This document shows positions 51,001 through 58,911 of a stretch of 64,000 bases of DNA, piece after piece (the first letter of the stretch is position 1; each line of letters begins with the position of its first letter). The notes beneath the pieces are model-generated. The model saw only the letters and a program-made list of their open reading frames with translations. It was not told the origin of the DNA and ran no database searches. This stretch comes from Bradyrhizobium oropedii. GTDB lineage: Bacteria; Pseudomonadota; Alphaproteobacteria; Rhizobiales; Xanthobacteraceae. The position numbers and the translations under genes were made by a program. The stretch covers positions 1-64,000 of the forward strand of contig NZ_JACMYO010000017.1 of NCBI RefSeq assembly GCF_020889685.1, written 5' to 3'.

Positions 51001-53969
51001 GCTTCGCCGATCGCAATCTCCTGGCCTGCGTTCAGCGTCAGCGTGCCGCCGCCGCCGAATCCGTACGCGCGAATGGTGCCATCAAGGATGAGCGGGTTGG
51101 TGAAGAACTGCGTCCAGGCCAGATGCGAATAGTCATTGGCCACGAGGCTGACATTGCCGCCCTTGCCGCCCTGCGTCTTGCCGGTTCTCAGGATGGCGCC
51201 ACCTGACGACACATCGATGAGCGATCCGCTCGCAAGCGTGATGCCGCCGGTCGTCGAAACAATGAAGTTGCCGCCATCCAGATGCGCCCGGCCCGATCCA
51301 TCCGTTCCGGTCTGTTCGTTGCTCCATAGCCCGCTGAGATCGACGGCGACGTTCTGGCCGACCGTAACCTGCGACTTGCCGTTCGCGCCGTTCAGCGCCC
51401 ACCATTGCTCATTCTGGTTCTGGCCGAACACGGCGTGCATGAGGTTGGTCAGCGTCACACTGCCACCATGCGCCGTGACGTTTGCGCCGAGTTCGACGTG
51501 CGGCGCCGCGAAGATCACCTGCGCGCCAGGCGCAAGCTCAAGCGGCGCCTCGACCAGAATTTCCCTGCTGCTCGCAAAGTTGAGACCGCCCAGCTTGGCG
51601 GCATTGAGCGCGTCGGAATTGAAGAATGCAGTCCCGATGCGATCGTCGGGCAAGATCGACGTGGCGTTCAGCGCCTCGGTGATCCCGGGCGTCTGGCCGA
51701 AGACGACGCGCGCGGCGGATGCAGCGGTGAGGCCAAGCCCGGAATAGCCGCCCAGCGCGAGCTTGCCCTGGAGCGGCGCAACATACTGCGACAGCTTGTA
51801 GCCATCGGTGACGCAGTCCGGCCGAGCCGTCGTCTGGCGTGAGCCGGTGACGACGTCGGCAACGATGTTGGCCTCGAACACCGCCGTCGGCGTCGACAGA
51901 ATCAGAGAGCCGGCGTCGCGGCCGATGGTGTAGCCATCCTCCCAGCGGCTCGTCACGCGGCCCTTGCCGAACGGGCTGATCCAGATTTCAGTCAGATTCG
52001 ACGCAACCTTGCCGCCGAGCTTGTGCTCGTGAACAAAGCCGCCGCCGAAGCCGTAGAACTGCACGTCGGCGCGCGCCTGCCCGACACCGTAGACACGGCC
52101 GTCCGCCCCAAGGAAATTGGTGGTGCGGATATAGCCGCCTTGATAGCTCACCGAGCCGCCGGAGACGTCGAACACCGCCCCCTTCTGCGCTACGACTTCC
52201 TGTGCCGACAGCGTGACGGTGCCGCCGAGCGCGGCCCATTCGCCGATCCGGTGGGCGGTATTGGCGAGATATCCCGAGACCTCGAGCAGGCCGCCTGGTG
52301 TATAATCTCGGTCGGTCGCATAACCGCCGGTGCCTGCCGGCACCAACACCAGGTCGCGCGCGTCGATCCAGACATCCGCGTTCTTCAGATAGCCCTGATC
52401 ACGATTGGCGGGCGAGTCGCGCAGCTCATTGCCTTGCACGTTGATCAGCAGATTATTGGTCGACATCGGCAGCAGCACGCCGCGCACGCCCGAGACGTCG
52501 ATGATGGATCCACTCTCGGCGAAGACGCGGTGGCTGGCGTTGACCGCCACCTGGCCGCCTTGCGCCTGCGTGGTCGAGCTGTCCTTGAAGTTGACGGTGC
52601 CGCCGCTGACGATCTCGATACGTCCCTGGTCGAGCCGGTCGGCGAGCTGTGACAGGTTATCGAACTGGGCGTTGGCGACCGGGGCGTGGGTGAAAGCCTT
52701 GGAATCGGCGACCAGCTGGCTGCGCTGGCTGTCGAGCGCGGTGTCGCTGCTGGCGAGTTCGGGCAGGATTGCGGTCAGGCTGCCGCTGCCGAGCGTGATG
52801 GTGCCGGCAGCATCGGAGGCCGAGTTCAGCAGGTGGATGGTACCGCGGGTGTTGACCGAGGTCGTGGCGACAAGCAGCCCGCCCTGGGTGATGCTGCGGC
52901 CCGCGAGCGTGATGTCGCCTTGCTGGGTGAAGATCAACCCGGAGTTGCCGACAGCCGCGATCGCGTCGCGGACGATCGGCGAGATTTCGTTGCCGCGCGT
53001 GGTCGAGGCCTGGTTGGCGTCGGTGCTGTAGCCCGGGCGAAGCAGGAAGTCGTCGCCGGCGGCGAGTTGCACCTGGCCGCGCGGCGCGCTGATCGAGCCG
53101 GCGTTGTTGACCTCGGTTCCCATCAGCAGGACGAAGCCGCCGCCCTGTGTCACCGAGGATGGCGCGTTGGTCGTGATCAGCGCGCCGGCCTCGACCGTCA
53201 CGGCACCGCGGGCCCCGGTGAAGCCCGGCACATATTGGCCGCCGGCTTGCTGCGCGTAGATGCCGTTGGTGAGGAACTGGGTATCGGCGATGTTTGCAGT
53301 CGAGGCGATCAGTGAGCCGACATTCACCTGGCTCGCGCCGCCGAAGATGATGCCGTTCTGGTTGATCACATAGACCGAGCCGTCGGCCTTGATATTGCCG
53401 AGGATCTGGCTCGGCGCCATGCTGCCGACCACGCGGTTGAGCGCCACCCAATTCGCATTGCCTTGCTGGTCGAAGGTCAGCGTGGTGCGTGCGCCGACGT
53501 TGAACGAATTCCAGTTGAGGATCGCCTGCGCCCTGGTCTGCCGGATGCCGACCTGGGTCTGGCCGGCGGCATCGACCGCCTGCGTCGGCGCATTGGCACC
53601 CTGCCATCCCGGCGCCGCCTGCAGGCCACCGGGCGTGAGACCGTTGGGTACGGCAACCTGCGGCAGCGTCGCCGAGCGCTGCGAGGCCTGCGCTGAGCTC
53701 CGCGCCGCATTCTGCAAGGCCTGCATCGCCTGGATGGCGCGTGTGGCCCGCGCCATCGCATCCTGACCTTGCTTGGCCGCTGCTGCCGCATCCTGCGCAG
53801 CCGATTGCGAAGCTGCCATCGCCGCGGCCGATGGTGATGCTGTCCAGGCCGATCCAAACGGGCGGGCGGCGACCGGCGCATTGGCAAGAAGTGCCGCGAC
53901 GCTGACGCTGCCAAACAATGCAGCGCGAACGGTTGCGCTGGATAGAGACCTGGAGAAGCGGGGAACCAT
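42021..53969 (-). CDS. Giant filamentous haemagglutinin-family protein (TPS domain, DUF3739-type)
   Basis: 3982 residues in one uninterrupted frame. The ATG at 53969 is used because it opens a signal sequence (RAALFGSVSVAALLANAPVAA); 43 upstream codons look non-coding. An Ala/Gln-rich coiled-coil segment (residues ~47-100) precedes the TPS secretion domain (~145-260), with WNSFNVG (153-159) and NQNGIIF (203-209). Then come thousands of residues of Gly/Asn/Asp-rich beta-helix repeats. The C-terminus (VPRGTVDLIAPLGTVDAGEAG, then a Gly/Asp/Arg/Gln-rich tail) fits the DUF3739 haemagglutinin family of Bradyrhizobium. A secreted adhesin is inferred. No TpsB pore gene is adjacent. ECF sigma and FecR genes lie upstream on the same strand, suggesting control by surface signalling. 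Confidence 0.9.
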   Translation of the reverse strand: MVPRFSRSLSSATVRAALFGSVSVAALLANAPVAARPFGSAWTASPSAAAMAASQSAAQDAAAAAKQGQDAMARATRAIQAMQALQNAARSSAQASQRSATLPQVAVPNGLTPGGLQAAPGWQGANAPTQAVDAAGQTQVGIRQTRAQAILNWNSFNVGARTTLTFDQQGNANWVALNRVVGSMAPSQILGNIKADGSVYVINQNGIIFGGASQVNVGSLIASTANIADTQFLTNGIYAQQAGGQYVPGFTGARGAVTVEAGALITTNAPSSVTQGGGFVLLMGTEVNNAGSISAPRGQVQLAAGDDFLLRPGYSTDANQASTTRGNEISPIVRDAIAAVGNSGLIFTQQGDITLAGRSITQGGLLVATTSVNTRGTIHLLNSASDAAGTITLGSGSLTAILPELASSDTALDSQRSQLVADSKAFTHAPVANAQFDNLSQLADRLDQGRIEIVSGGTVNFKDSSTTQAQGGQVAVNASHRVFAESGSIIDVSGVRGVLLPMSTNNLLINVQGNELRDSPANRDQGYLKNADVWIDARDLVLVPAGTGGYATDRDYTPGGLLEVSGYLANTAHRIGEWAALGGTVTLSAQEVVAQKGAVFDVSGGSVSYQGGYIRTTNFLGADGRVYGVGQARADVQFYGFGGGFVHEHKLGGKVASNLTEIWISPFGKGRVTSRWEDGYTIGRDAGSLILSTPTAVFEANIVADVVTGSRQTTARPDCVTDGYKLSQYVAPLQGKLALGGYSGLGLTAASAARVVFGQTPGITEALNATSILPDDRIGTAFFNSDALNAAKLGGLNFASSREILVEAPLELAPGAQVIFAAPHVELGANVTAHGGSVTLTNLMHAVFGQNQNEQWWALNGANGKSQVTVGQNVAVDLSGLWSNEQTGTDGSGRAHLDGGNFIVSTTGGITLASGSLIDVSSGGAILRTGKTQGGKGGNVSLVANDYSHLAWTQFFTNPLILDGTIRAYGFGGGGTLTLNAGQEIAIGEAVADALVLDPAIFRSGFTAYNIGSNTGIEIGEGTRVDAEVPIYRFTQHSYTAPSGSLVSDAAELWTPQRFTIDSFKRSTTQRVGADVTFWSLHDFTLAKGASINVDPGRSVSIFANRQTVIDGAITAPAGNILITSLQDTSSNTNYNSGYGEFGLTRSFWIGDDAVLDVSARDAVGRDERGISYASVPDGGTIRIGGIGAAAAVSDAFVIVRPGALIDASGTSALVDVLNGDSYIPTPAASDGGSISLSSSFGMALDGTLRAAAGGSGASGGALNLTMSWRGYIVGQPNANAPYASGDLPEAFQRSRDITLVQNAAGSGLSDDLSPGQADPALQFGRAVIGINQVQKGGFGSLALFTRDLLIFDGNVDLSLSRSLRLSSGVIAAAPDTPNSTVRLSAPYVRLDGVYNEADAQTSMGYAPGINNLHVRNPAAGGSFSVAGNLIDVYGSVLFGATGVQGSGAVDFGPGRPVSIPFDARGFHQVALQSSGDIRFGNGGLDVENLALTADQIYPLSGAVATIAVGLRPNGISAAYDPDARLVIRRNDDQTPAVPAAVFGDLTLVAANIDQGGVLRAPLGRISFNSDAGARITFRSGSITSASAAGLIMPFGGTSDGITYQGADGTLHNLASAFYDDHSSNLKIGSGISVNAVSVVGEPGSVLDLSGGGTLTGAGFISGRGGSVDVLKTALVNANPVNSYSAAGNKVYAIVPGSAADYAPVIATNGAGDPVIGQQITLPSGVPGLPAGTYTLLPSSYALLPGGYRVELGATGTTMMAPVTAGNGSVVTSGYLGVANTGMRDTLPTRVILTAGQTTRLYSQYNETGYADFERAQAAQFGGFRYRLPEDGKILVFNLFASPDNAKSLSFAGTALFDGAKGGVDGTLVIRPRLASSGDGVLDITAPGTAPIAGHTSISSDDINAFKASTVLLGGASVYSETDNPGAGANIYFDGSSTTAVNLLDGATIRAGQVFLIGKTVNMAGGATIDTRGLSSNAVDSTLGYFYANITSDSTANPAYSPAVLAVANGRFQFLDAVGPGTISIASGASLLSDGSVVLAAPGGLTMGDVNFGARYLNVTQEQVNVGTEAALAAAQAAGQLPTGWNLTQSVLDKLLRPSTTAGSPVLEQLIITASGAFNLIGSVNLDTTRQGGASSDALKFVLNAPAIYGLGAAGDTAGITADTLVWNGIRTGNGGTIPYGSQAPGAVLPGGPGTGSGHLAITASEILFGYDASLTKPTDGATLNRIALGFSDVTLTATKRITANSNGTLKVGLSQDGTGALQGGALTIATPQITASGGATLDVSAGAALRLVAPAGAAPADTRGVTDLGGTLSFTGDSVFADTAFALPSGKLTLNATHDVVLGASATVDLSGRGIAFFDVTKFSWGGDLILSSTNGNIIQNAGSVIDVSAAYNAAGSITAKAIDAAHGQVSFAGTLRGSSTGDYDSGQFTVAAQNFGDFGALNAKLNDAGFFGGRSFDLRQGSLVIGDGVKARTVTVAVDQGSLTVNGRIDASGAKPGTIRLSARDDLRLTANAVLDAHGNVLQTDSYGAPVEAGNTAHVELTTTHGTMTLAAGATIDMSSPDGVTRGRLELNAPRRGGTGGDGAGANDIAVDARGPLNIRGAGSIAMNGFRTYDLPGGSIIDQAYLDALHNDSTAFINAALQNGDLQSRLAGLAAYGSVFHLRPGVAITSSGGLSTKGDLDLSGYRYGPKADPAVRGSGEPGVLVIRAATDLKINGSITDGFAPPPASPDSVVTLMQDATVGAGGYIVQFGGTTLGTGSKLPATARVNLWLEFTATGPGIDRRLGATPSSAHPLPVDFLLEQPFRLTLPVSLKPTLRGGNIYAPDGSVLYKAGDLIQGTVNWQPGTKLSAGIYFDGPGANRFLSAGVIFQPMKLPPNSDLTLFRGFTFRQDVNLPVGFVLPEGTTVSMLTGPGDRQVWAISPMLAPETQSWSMRLVGGADLAGADSRMLQTANALAGSGNVVLNDPFSVTINKPTTTGVSVVRTGTGDLEILAGGSYDQQSPFGVYTAGTAIKETGTAANDPYNLDRGVLTDRTVLGSANASYQATLGSERMYYPEHGGDFLLVAQGDVKGMLTNRATEIGSWLWRQGGSEIGQRTAWGINFGSYTYDPAFNNGTLALNLSAFSGLGTLGGGNVTVQAGGMMGDAGRGLVIAVGGSGRVMADGSLMQTGGGSLSVKAGGIGTGGNQFVNLRGRMDIATGDFGSLVAGNDRNIGIDPRPINPLTPYSMTTLGGGDFAPGDSVIDIRARGDLAVGTILDPGRVGTTGLTAADNGDEGASWFTLWTGTTAVNMMAAGGSLSPGSGATASHFLPSIVRAVATNGNIYGLGGGMLLPSSSGTLEVLAQGSIFGNAHETGLLMTPASGLATPFRPGWASLTNGITITASNYWGDYTAVDDQPSGALPVYSYGSGGQPFVFDANTVKDRAVPAQSDLSRIYAVNGDITNVTYGWILTKSQTTAGGTVNSVYYQAARPLQMLAGGDIVDTLGLILHSGQNDVSTIAAGGNIIYAGWPGSQPNAKGGWAIAGPGTFEITAAGNIYQGSKATVESIGALVAGDKRLGAGVVMQAGVGAGEVGVGQVDWSGFARLYLDPNNLAGAGPIADQPGKVAKTYGDELCAWLKDRFGYGGAKADALSYFLALPDAQRHIFLRQVYYAELTAGGREYNEIGGPRAGSYLRGREAIAALFPNDAAYRGDITMFTATIGTPGQPNYAIQSGFVHTDFGGDIQFLTPGGGVTIGTEGLVPGADAGLITQGAGNIQLYSQNSVLMGLSRIMTTFGGNIVIWSAEGDINAGRGAKTTVIYTPPKRTYDSYGNITISPVVPSSGAGIATLQPIPDVPRGTVDLIAPLGTVDAGEAGIRASSFVNIAALHIVNAANIQAQGGVIGVPQVQAPNMGALSEASNTAGAAAQQAAMPPPRTNEQPSVIIVEVLGYGGDDGGDDQKRRGNDKQSQYDPNSAFQLIGDGQLNAEQLKKLTPDERRQVVN

Positions 53970-54115
53970 GGAATCGCTTTCTTGCGCGGGGCGATGTCGA
54001 ACCGAACATTCGTGTCCCGGCGCCGGTACCGAGACCCTTGCGGCTGTGACGATCCCGAACGGGTCGACCCGCACGCCGGACTCGAACTTTTTTCGCAACC
54101 CCGTTGGCCGCCTCC

Positions 54116-55138
54116 TCAGCTCAGCAGCACAATGCCGCCGGGAAGTGTTTTCGCTTTCACGCCAAAGGCTTGCTCGAGCTGCACGAGAACCTCGTCGATC
54201 CGATCGATATGGAAGCGCCCGTTGATCAGATGCGCGTTCAGCTCGGCATTGACGATGAAGATCCGGCCCGATCGGTACCGGTTCACCTCTTCCACCACCT
54301 TGGGCAGCGGCGTGTAACGGAAGATGAGCAAGCCCTCTTGCCAGGCCGCTTCGACCGCCGGATCGATTGCGACGATGTCGCTTAAACGCCTCTCGTCATA
54401 AGCGATCTGCTGCCTCTCACGAACAGTGCGGGCATTCCCCTGATGCTCGACGCGAACCTCGCCCCCCAGACAGGTGACACGCACCTCGACGCCGAGGTAA
54501 CGCACGTCGAACGAGGCTTGCGTCGCAACCGTTTGACCACTGAACGCGATCACAGTCACGGGTCTCGACAGCTGCGGGGTTGTCGCGATCGATGCCTGTC
54601 CGGTGATCAACTCGATCCTGCTGGTGTCGCCGTGGTCCGGCCGCAGCGCGATGCTGGTTCGCGAGTCCAGGTTGATCGAGACGCTGTCGCTCAAGGCAAG
54701 CTTGCGCTGCTCTCCCGCCCCCGTCCGGTAATCTGCCGCAAGCTCGGACCATGACGGCCAGAGCTCGAGCGGGGGACGCAGCGCGACTGCCCCGGCAGCT
54801 ACGGCCGCGGTCGCAAGTCCGCCGCGAAGGACCAGCCTGCGGGTCATCACGCGCCTTGCTTCGCCATCAAGCAACGCGCCGAGCGATGCTGGGTCGTACC
54901 GGAGGTTATGACCGGCGTTGCCAACCGTCTCCCAAAGCTTGCTTGCGTTCGCAAAAGCAATTGCGTGGGCTGCGCTCTGCTGGCGCCACAGCTGGAATGC
55001 ATCGGCGTCCTCGACCGTCGCGTCTCCGGACGTCAAGCGCCTCACCCAGGCGTGTGCTTCCCGCTCCATTGCGCCGAGCCCCATGGTCGATTTGCTGCCC
55101 TCGCTGGTCATTCGGACTTGCCTCGCAGCGCACGCCAT
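54116..55138 (-). CDS. FecR-type anti-sigma/transmembrane signal transducer
   Basis: 340 residues. The ATG at 55138 is chosen because GGAGG lies six bases upstream; earlier (55174) and later (55111) ATGs are possible. The N-terminal cytoplasmic DUF4880 part (REAHAWVRRLTSGDATVEDADAF) is followed by one membrane helix (VLRGGLATAAVAAGAVAL), then the periplasmic FecR domain (YRTGAGEQRKLALSDSVSINLDS, with RIELITGQA) and a C-terminal STN-like fold (FRYTPLPKVVEEVNRYRSG). It would hold the ECF sigma factor (55206-55709) inactive until signalled from the periplasm. It lies between the sigma gene and the giant haemagglutinin. Confidence 0.9.
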   Translation of the reverse strand: MACAARQVRMTSEGSKSTMGLGAMEREAHAWVRRLTSGDATVEDADAFQLWRQQSAAHAIAFANASKLWETVGNAGHNLRYDPASLGALLDGEARRVMTRRLVLRGGLATAAVAAGAVALRPPLELWPSWSELAADYRTGAGEQRKLALSDSVSINLDSRTSIALRPDHGDTSRIELITGQASIATTPQLSRPVTVIAFSGQTVATQASFDVRYLGVEVRVTCLGGEVRVEHQGNARTVRERQQIAYDERRLSDIVAIDPAVEAAWQEGLLIFRYTPLPKVVEEVNRYRSGRIFIVNAELNAHLINGRFHIDRIDEVLVQLEQAFGVKAKTLPGGIVLLS

Positions 55139-55205
55139 CGGCGGCCTCCGCAGCCGGATCGTCCGCTTGTCCATTTGACGTTCGCCATAGCCACAAACCG
55201 CACAA

Positions 55206-55709
55206 CTATTTTCCCAGCCTCAACGCGCAGTGTTCCTGGGCGAGGCGGAGCTCCTTCTCGACCAGACGCAACGAGACCCCAAGCCGGCTGGCGATTTCCC
55301 TCTGCGGCATCCCCTGAAGCCGCGCCGCCAACAGGATGACCCGACGCCGCGGCGTCAGTTCCGCAATCGCCTTCTCCAAGGCCTCGATCTCGAAGCGGGC
55401 CTCCGCAATCTGACCCGGCCCCGGCGCTTCGTCCACGATATGCAGCAGATCCTGGACCTCGTTGCGGGCCAGGCGCCGCTTCTCTGCCCGCTGCCGATCG
55501 ATTGCGACATTGAAGGCCATGCGGAACAGATACGCGGCCGGGCTTTGGACCGAACCCGCCACCTCCGCACGTCCGAGACGCACATAGGTGTCCTGCAACG
55601 CATCACTGGCCAGCTCCGCCGATCCCAGACGACGGCTAAGCCGCAGCTTGAGATCATCGTAACGGGCAGCCAGGAAGCTGCGGAGCATGGTCCGGGTTGC
55701 GTCACTCAT
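55206..55709 (-). CDS. ECF sigma factor (FecI-like)
   Basis: 167 residues. Region 2 is SELA-type (LGSAELASDALQDTYVRL, then AYLFRMAFNVAIDRQRAEKRR); region 4 is LTPRRRVILLAARLQGMPQREIASRLGVSLRLVEKEL. No region 1 or 3, as normal for ECF factors. The ATG at 55709 lies 10 bp after the STN protein stop, and the FecR gene follows. The set is a FecI/FecR-type pair. Its target promoter is presumably upstream of one of these genes; I could not identify it by eye. Confidence 0.91.
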   Translation of the reverse strand: MSDATRTMLRSFLAARYDDLKLRLSRRLGSAELASDALQDTYVRLGRAEVAGSVQSPAAYLFRMAFNVAIDRQRAEKRRLARNEVQDLLHIVDEAPGPGQIAEARFEIEALEKAIAELTPRRRVILLAARLQGMPQREIASRLGVSLRLVEKELRLAQEHCALRLGK

Positions 55710-55719
55710 TGCGGCACGC

Positions 55720-56478
55720 TCAGTTCGCTTGGCCGCTGGTACGGATTGCGTCGATGCCGGCGCAATCCTGCGCCTGTTCCGACGGGCGCGGCGCAACAAC
55801 CATTGTGAGGGGCTGCGAGATGCCCGGCGGGGGCACCTCCTTCATTCTCAATCTGCGAAGCGTGGTCTCGATCGCGCTATCGACGCGTCCATCGCCGGTC
55901 TTGCTCAGAAGCCTGGTCTGCTGGACGGTTCCGGTTGGAGCGATCCAGAACTGCACGGCGATCCGATACCGGCCGGGCCGCAGCACTGTATCCCGGCAGA
56001 ATGCGTCCCTCACGCGCTCCTGCACCACGGCATAGTAACGGGCGCGAATGACTGGATCGCCCTTTAGCGCTTCGGCGTCGGGCGTCGTCCGCTGCCCGGC
56101 AGCCGGAGACGAGGGCACAATCACCACTGCATTCTCGGACGTCAGACGGCCGACAAGGCCGGTCCCATCGAGCAGGATCTGCAAGGCTTCAGATGGCGCG
56201 AAGACTCCCCGCACCTCGCCCGAGAGCCGGCCGGTCGCAAGCCGCGCGTCGTAAAGCACCTCGCGCTTCGATGTGGCGCCATAGCTTTCCAGCGCGGACG
56301 TCAGGGGTTGCGAGGGAATATCGAACGTGATGCGCGTTGCAGAGGCGCCCGGCCCCTCTTGTCCCACGGCGACATCGGTGCCGGCGCCCAACATGCAAAG
56401 GCAGATCAAGACGCACAATCGACGAGGAGCGTCTGAGGGGCCTCCCGCCAAGCCCCTCGAAAGATATCGAATGCTCAT
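55720..56478 (-). CDS. Free-standing STN-domain protein with TonB C-terminal-like domain
   Basis: 252 residues. A signal peptide (RRLCVLICLCMLGAGTDVAVG) is followed by an STN domain at residues ~48-120 (ITFDIPSQPLTSALESYG, then LSGEVRGVFAPSEALQILLDGTG), and after a linker by a TonB_C-like domain at ~165-235 (YRIAVQFWIAPTGTVQQTRL, and DSAIETTLRRLRM). STN domains normally sit at the N-terminus of TonB-dependent receptors and pass a signal to FecR; here there is no beta-barrel. It comes just before the sigma and FecR genes, so it probably acts as the periplasmic signal input to FecR. This combination is unusual. Confidence 0.82.
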   Translation of the reverse strand: MSIRYLSRGLAGGPSDAPRRLCVLICLCMLGAGTDVAVGQEGPGASATRITFDIPSQPLTSALESYGATSKREVLYDARLATGRLSGEVRGVFAPSEALQILLDGTGLVGRLTSENAVVIVPSSPAAGQRTTPDAEALKGDPVIRARYYAVVQERVRDAFCRDTVLRPGRYRIAVQFWIAPTGTVQQTRLLSKTGDGRVDSAIETTLRRLRMKEVPPPGISQPLTMVVAPRPSEQAQDCAGIDAIRTSGQAN

Positions 56479-56604
56479 CGTATCCGCGTCGATTGTTTCC
56501 CAAGCGGGCCGCTGTGTCCAATCTGCAACGTTAGCGCCGAAGTGTGACAGCGGTGCGTAGGCTCGCGGAGGAGGATCTGAACCGTCCCGGGACGGCAGCA
56601 CCCT

Positions 56605-58911
56605 CTATTTCTTCAGTTCGCCGTAGAGCTGCATCACCCGTTGCGGCAACACCTCGATCCGCGGCACTCGGAGGGCACAGCGTTCACCGAAAATGCGATC
56701 GAGCTGGGGAAACCTGTCCTCGCCGATACCAAAGGCGAAAATATCGGTGCCGCGCCGCCGCAGCTGCTGCGCGGCACGGCGTGCATCCTCGACGAGATAT
56801 TGCGGATCGGGCACATCGACATCGGAGGGCTCGCCGTCGGTGAGGACCAGCAGCACCTTCCGGAACGCGCGCCGGCCTGCGAGGTAGCCGCCGGCATGGC
56901 GCAACGCCGCCCCAAGCCGGGTGGAATGGCTGCTGCCAAGCCCCGCGAGCCGCGCACGAACGACGGCGTCCATCGGCTCCTCAAAGCCCTTGATGCGCAG
57001 ATAGCGGACGCGCTCGCGGCCGTCGGAGCTGAAGCCATGCACCGCGATCGCGTCATTGGCGGCGTCGACCGCCGTCGCCATGATCGCGGCCGCCTTGCGC
57101 TCGACATCGAGAACCGTCCGGCCACGGCGATCACGATCGGCGGTCGATTGCGACAGGTCCAACAGCAGCAGAATCGCGAGATCGCGCGGTCCCGGCGCAT
57201 CACGCTGGTAGACCCTGGGCTCGCTGATGCTGCCGGCGCGACGCTCGATCGTCAGTGCGATCGCCGCGTCGATGTCGAGCGCATCGCCATCACGCTGGCC
57301 TTTATGCCTGATACGGCGGCCGATCGACGCGTCGCGGGTCAGCTCGGTGATCCAGCGCATCGCCTCGGTGTCCGTCGAAGGATCGAACGGCTGCGCGGAA
57401 ACGTCGGCATCGGCTTCCAGAATCGTGGTCCAGTCCGCCCGTTCGGTACGCGCCGCATAATCCCATTCCGGGTAGGTCGCGACTGGAAATCCGTCCAGCA
57501 GCGTCACCGCGCTGGCCTTCGCGCGCAGCGTCTCGTCCGGTTTGGCGCTGTTATCGATTGATTGACCGCTCGGATCGTCACGTCGTTCGATCCGTACCGA
57601 ATCGATCGCAAGTTCGATCGTCTCGGTCGGGCTGTCCGGCTGGTCGCCAAAATCCCACAGTGCCAGATTGTCGTCGCGGTACGCGGGTTCGACGACGTAG
57701 CTCTTGGCGTTGAATTGCAGCCGCATCTGCCCGATGTCGTTGCCGAGCAATCCGCCGATCTCGCGGCTGATGGCCGGATCGGTCCAGCGGCCGGCGGCAT
57801 CGGCAAACAGCTGACGTCCCTTGGTCACCCACGCATCCGGATCCTGATAATCCGGATCGATCAGTGCCCGCGCCAGCCGCATCATCAGTCCGGCTGCGGT
57901 TGCCTGGCCGGATGACGTCACAGTGTGGAACGGCAGCCACAGCCGGCGCAGGCCGGGCATCTCGCGCAGCGCCAGGGTCTCGACCCTGGCATCCTCGATC
58001 AGCGAGACCAGCGCAATCTGCAGCGCCTTCAGTCGCCCGACAGGAAAGCGGACGGTGGAATGCGCCAGATGCGCACCGGCATGCGCGACCGCCGCAAGAT
58101 AGATAGCGTCCGCCGCCTCACCCTCGAAGCCGGCAAAGGTCTCGGGAAGGCCGATGAGTCCGGTGGCGAGCGACGTGCGCCGCGGCACCGGCGTCGGTGC
58201 AATGGCTAGCTTGCGGAAGCGTGGCTTCCTGTTCCACAAGGCGATCATTGTCGCAGCGAGGCGTTTCTCCAGCCGTGCGAAATCGTCGCCGGTCCGGCCG
58301 ACGGCAAACAACCGCGCCGAGAGCGGATCGTCGAGCGCGAAATAAGTGCGCCGCCGCGCCGCGCGGCCACCGCTTGCGCGCAAGCCGGCGGAAACCCAGG
58401 CGGAGAAATCCTCGCCGCCGGCATGCGCAAGCAGTTGCCCAAGGCGGCCGATCGCAAGGCCGACCGATTCCGGCCCCACATCTGCGAGCTCGCCAAGCGC
58501 GGCAAGAACGGTGGAGAGCTCTCCTGCGCCCGAGAGCCGGGGTAGCACCTTGGACATTTCGGCCAGCAGCCCATGGGCAGCGCGGCTGCCGGCGTTGCGG
58601 CCGATATCCCCAGCGGCACGGCCGATCGCGATCAGGTCATAGGTCGATCGCGGCGCTCGCCATTGCTGCGACAGTTGCAGAAAGCCCGACAGCACGGCCT
58701 TGCCGAGATTGGCCTCGAACAGGTCGTGCACAGCCTCGTCCCAGGCCGCGAGATGATCGGGCGGAGCCATCCGGTACAATGCGGCCCGGGCCGCCTGCAC
58801 GGCCGCGCCGATGTCATCGTGGCCACGCAAGAGCGCCGCAAGCCCGCGTCCGGATCGGAAGCTATCGAGCGAACTGATTTGCGCGACCGCCACCTCCGAG
58901 TTTCCATTCAC
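56605..58911 (-). CDS. VWA-domain protein of the CbbO/NorD type
   Basis: 768 residues; the GTG at 58911 overlaps the AAA+ gene stop (GTGA). The C-terminal ~200 residues form a von Willebrand A domain with the metal-ion site motif DLSQS ([12 protein letters not shown]), [17 protein letters not shown] and [13 protein letters not shown]. The long N-terminal part is alpha-helical and typical of the CbbO/NorD group. Such proteins work with the MoxR/CbbQ-type ATPase encoded just upstream as activators or insertases for specific enzymes. Here the neighbours are AmiE, an NCS1 permease and a MetX-like hydrolase, so one of these is the probable client. Confidence 0.88.
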   Translation of the reverse strand: MNGNSEVAVAQISSLDSFRSGRGLAALLRGHDDIGAAVQAARAALYRMAPPDHLAAWDEAVHDLFEANLGKAVLSGFLQLSQQWRAPRSTYDLIAIGRAAGDIGRNAGSRAAHGLLAEMSKVLPRLSGAGELSTVLAALGELADVGPESVGLAIGRLGQLLAHAGGEDFSAWVSAGLRASGGRAARRRTYFALDDPLSARLFAVGRTGDDFARLEKRLAATMIALWNRKPRFRKLAIAPTPVPRRTSLATGLIGLPETFAGFEGEAADAIYLAAVAHAGAHLAHSTVRFPVGRLKALQIALVSLIEDARVETLALREMPGLRRLWLPFHTVTSSGQATAAGLMMRLARALIDPDYQDPDAWVTKGRQLFADAAGRWTDPAISREIGGLLGNDIGQMRLQFNAKSYVVEPAYRDDNLALWDFGDQPDSPTETIELAIDSVRIERRDDPSGQSIDNSAKPDETLRAKASAVTLLDGFPVATYPEWDYAARTERADWTTILEADADVSAQPFDPSTDTEAMRWITELTRDASIGRRIRHKGQRDGDALDIDAAIALTIERRAGSISEPRVYQRDAPGPRDLAILLLLDLSQSTADRDRRGRTVLDVERKAAAIMATAVDAANDAIAVHGFSSDGRERVRYLRIKGFEEPMDAVVRARLAGLGSSHSTRLGAALRHAGGYLAGRRAFRKVLLVLTDGEPSDVDVPDPQYLVEDARRAAQQLRRRGTDIFAFGIGEDRFPQLDRIFGERCALRVPRIEVLPQRVMQLYGELKK

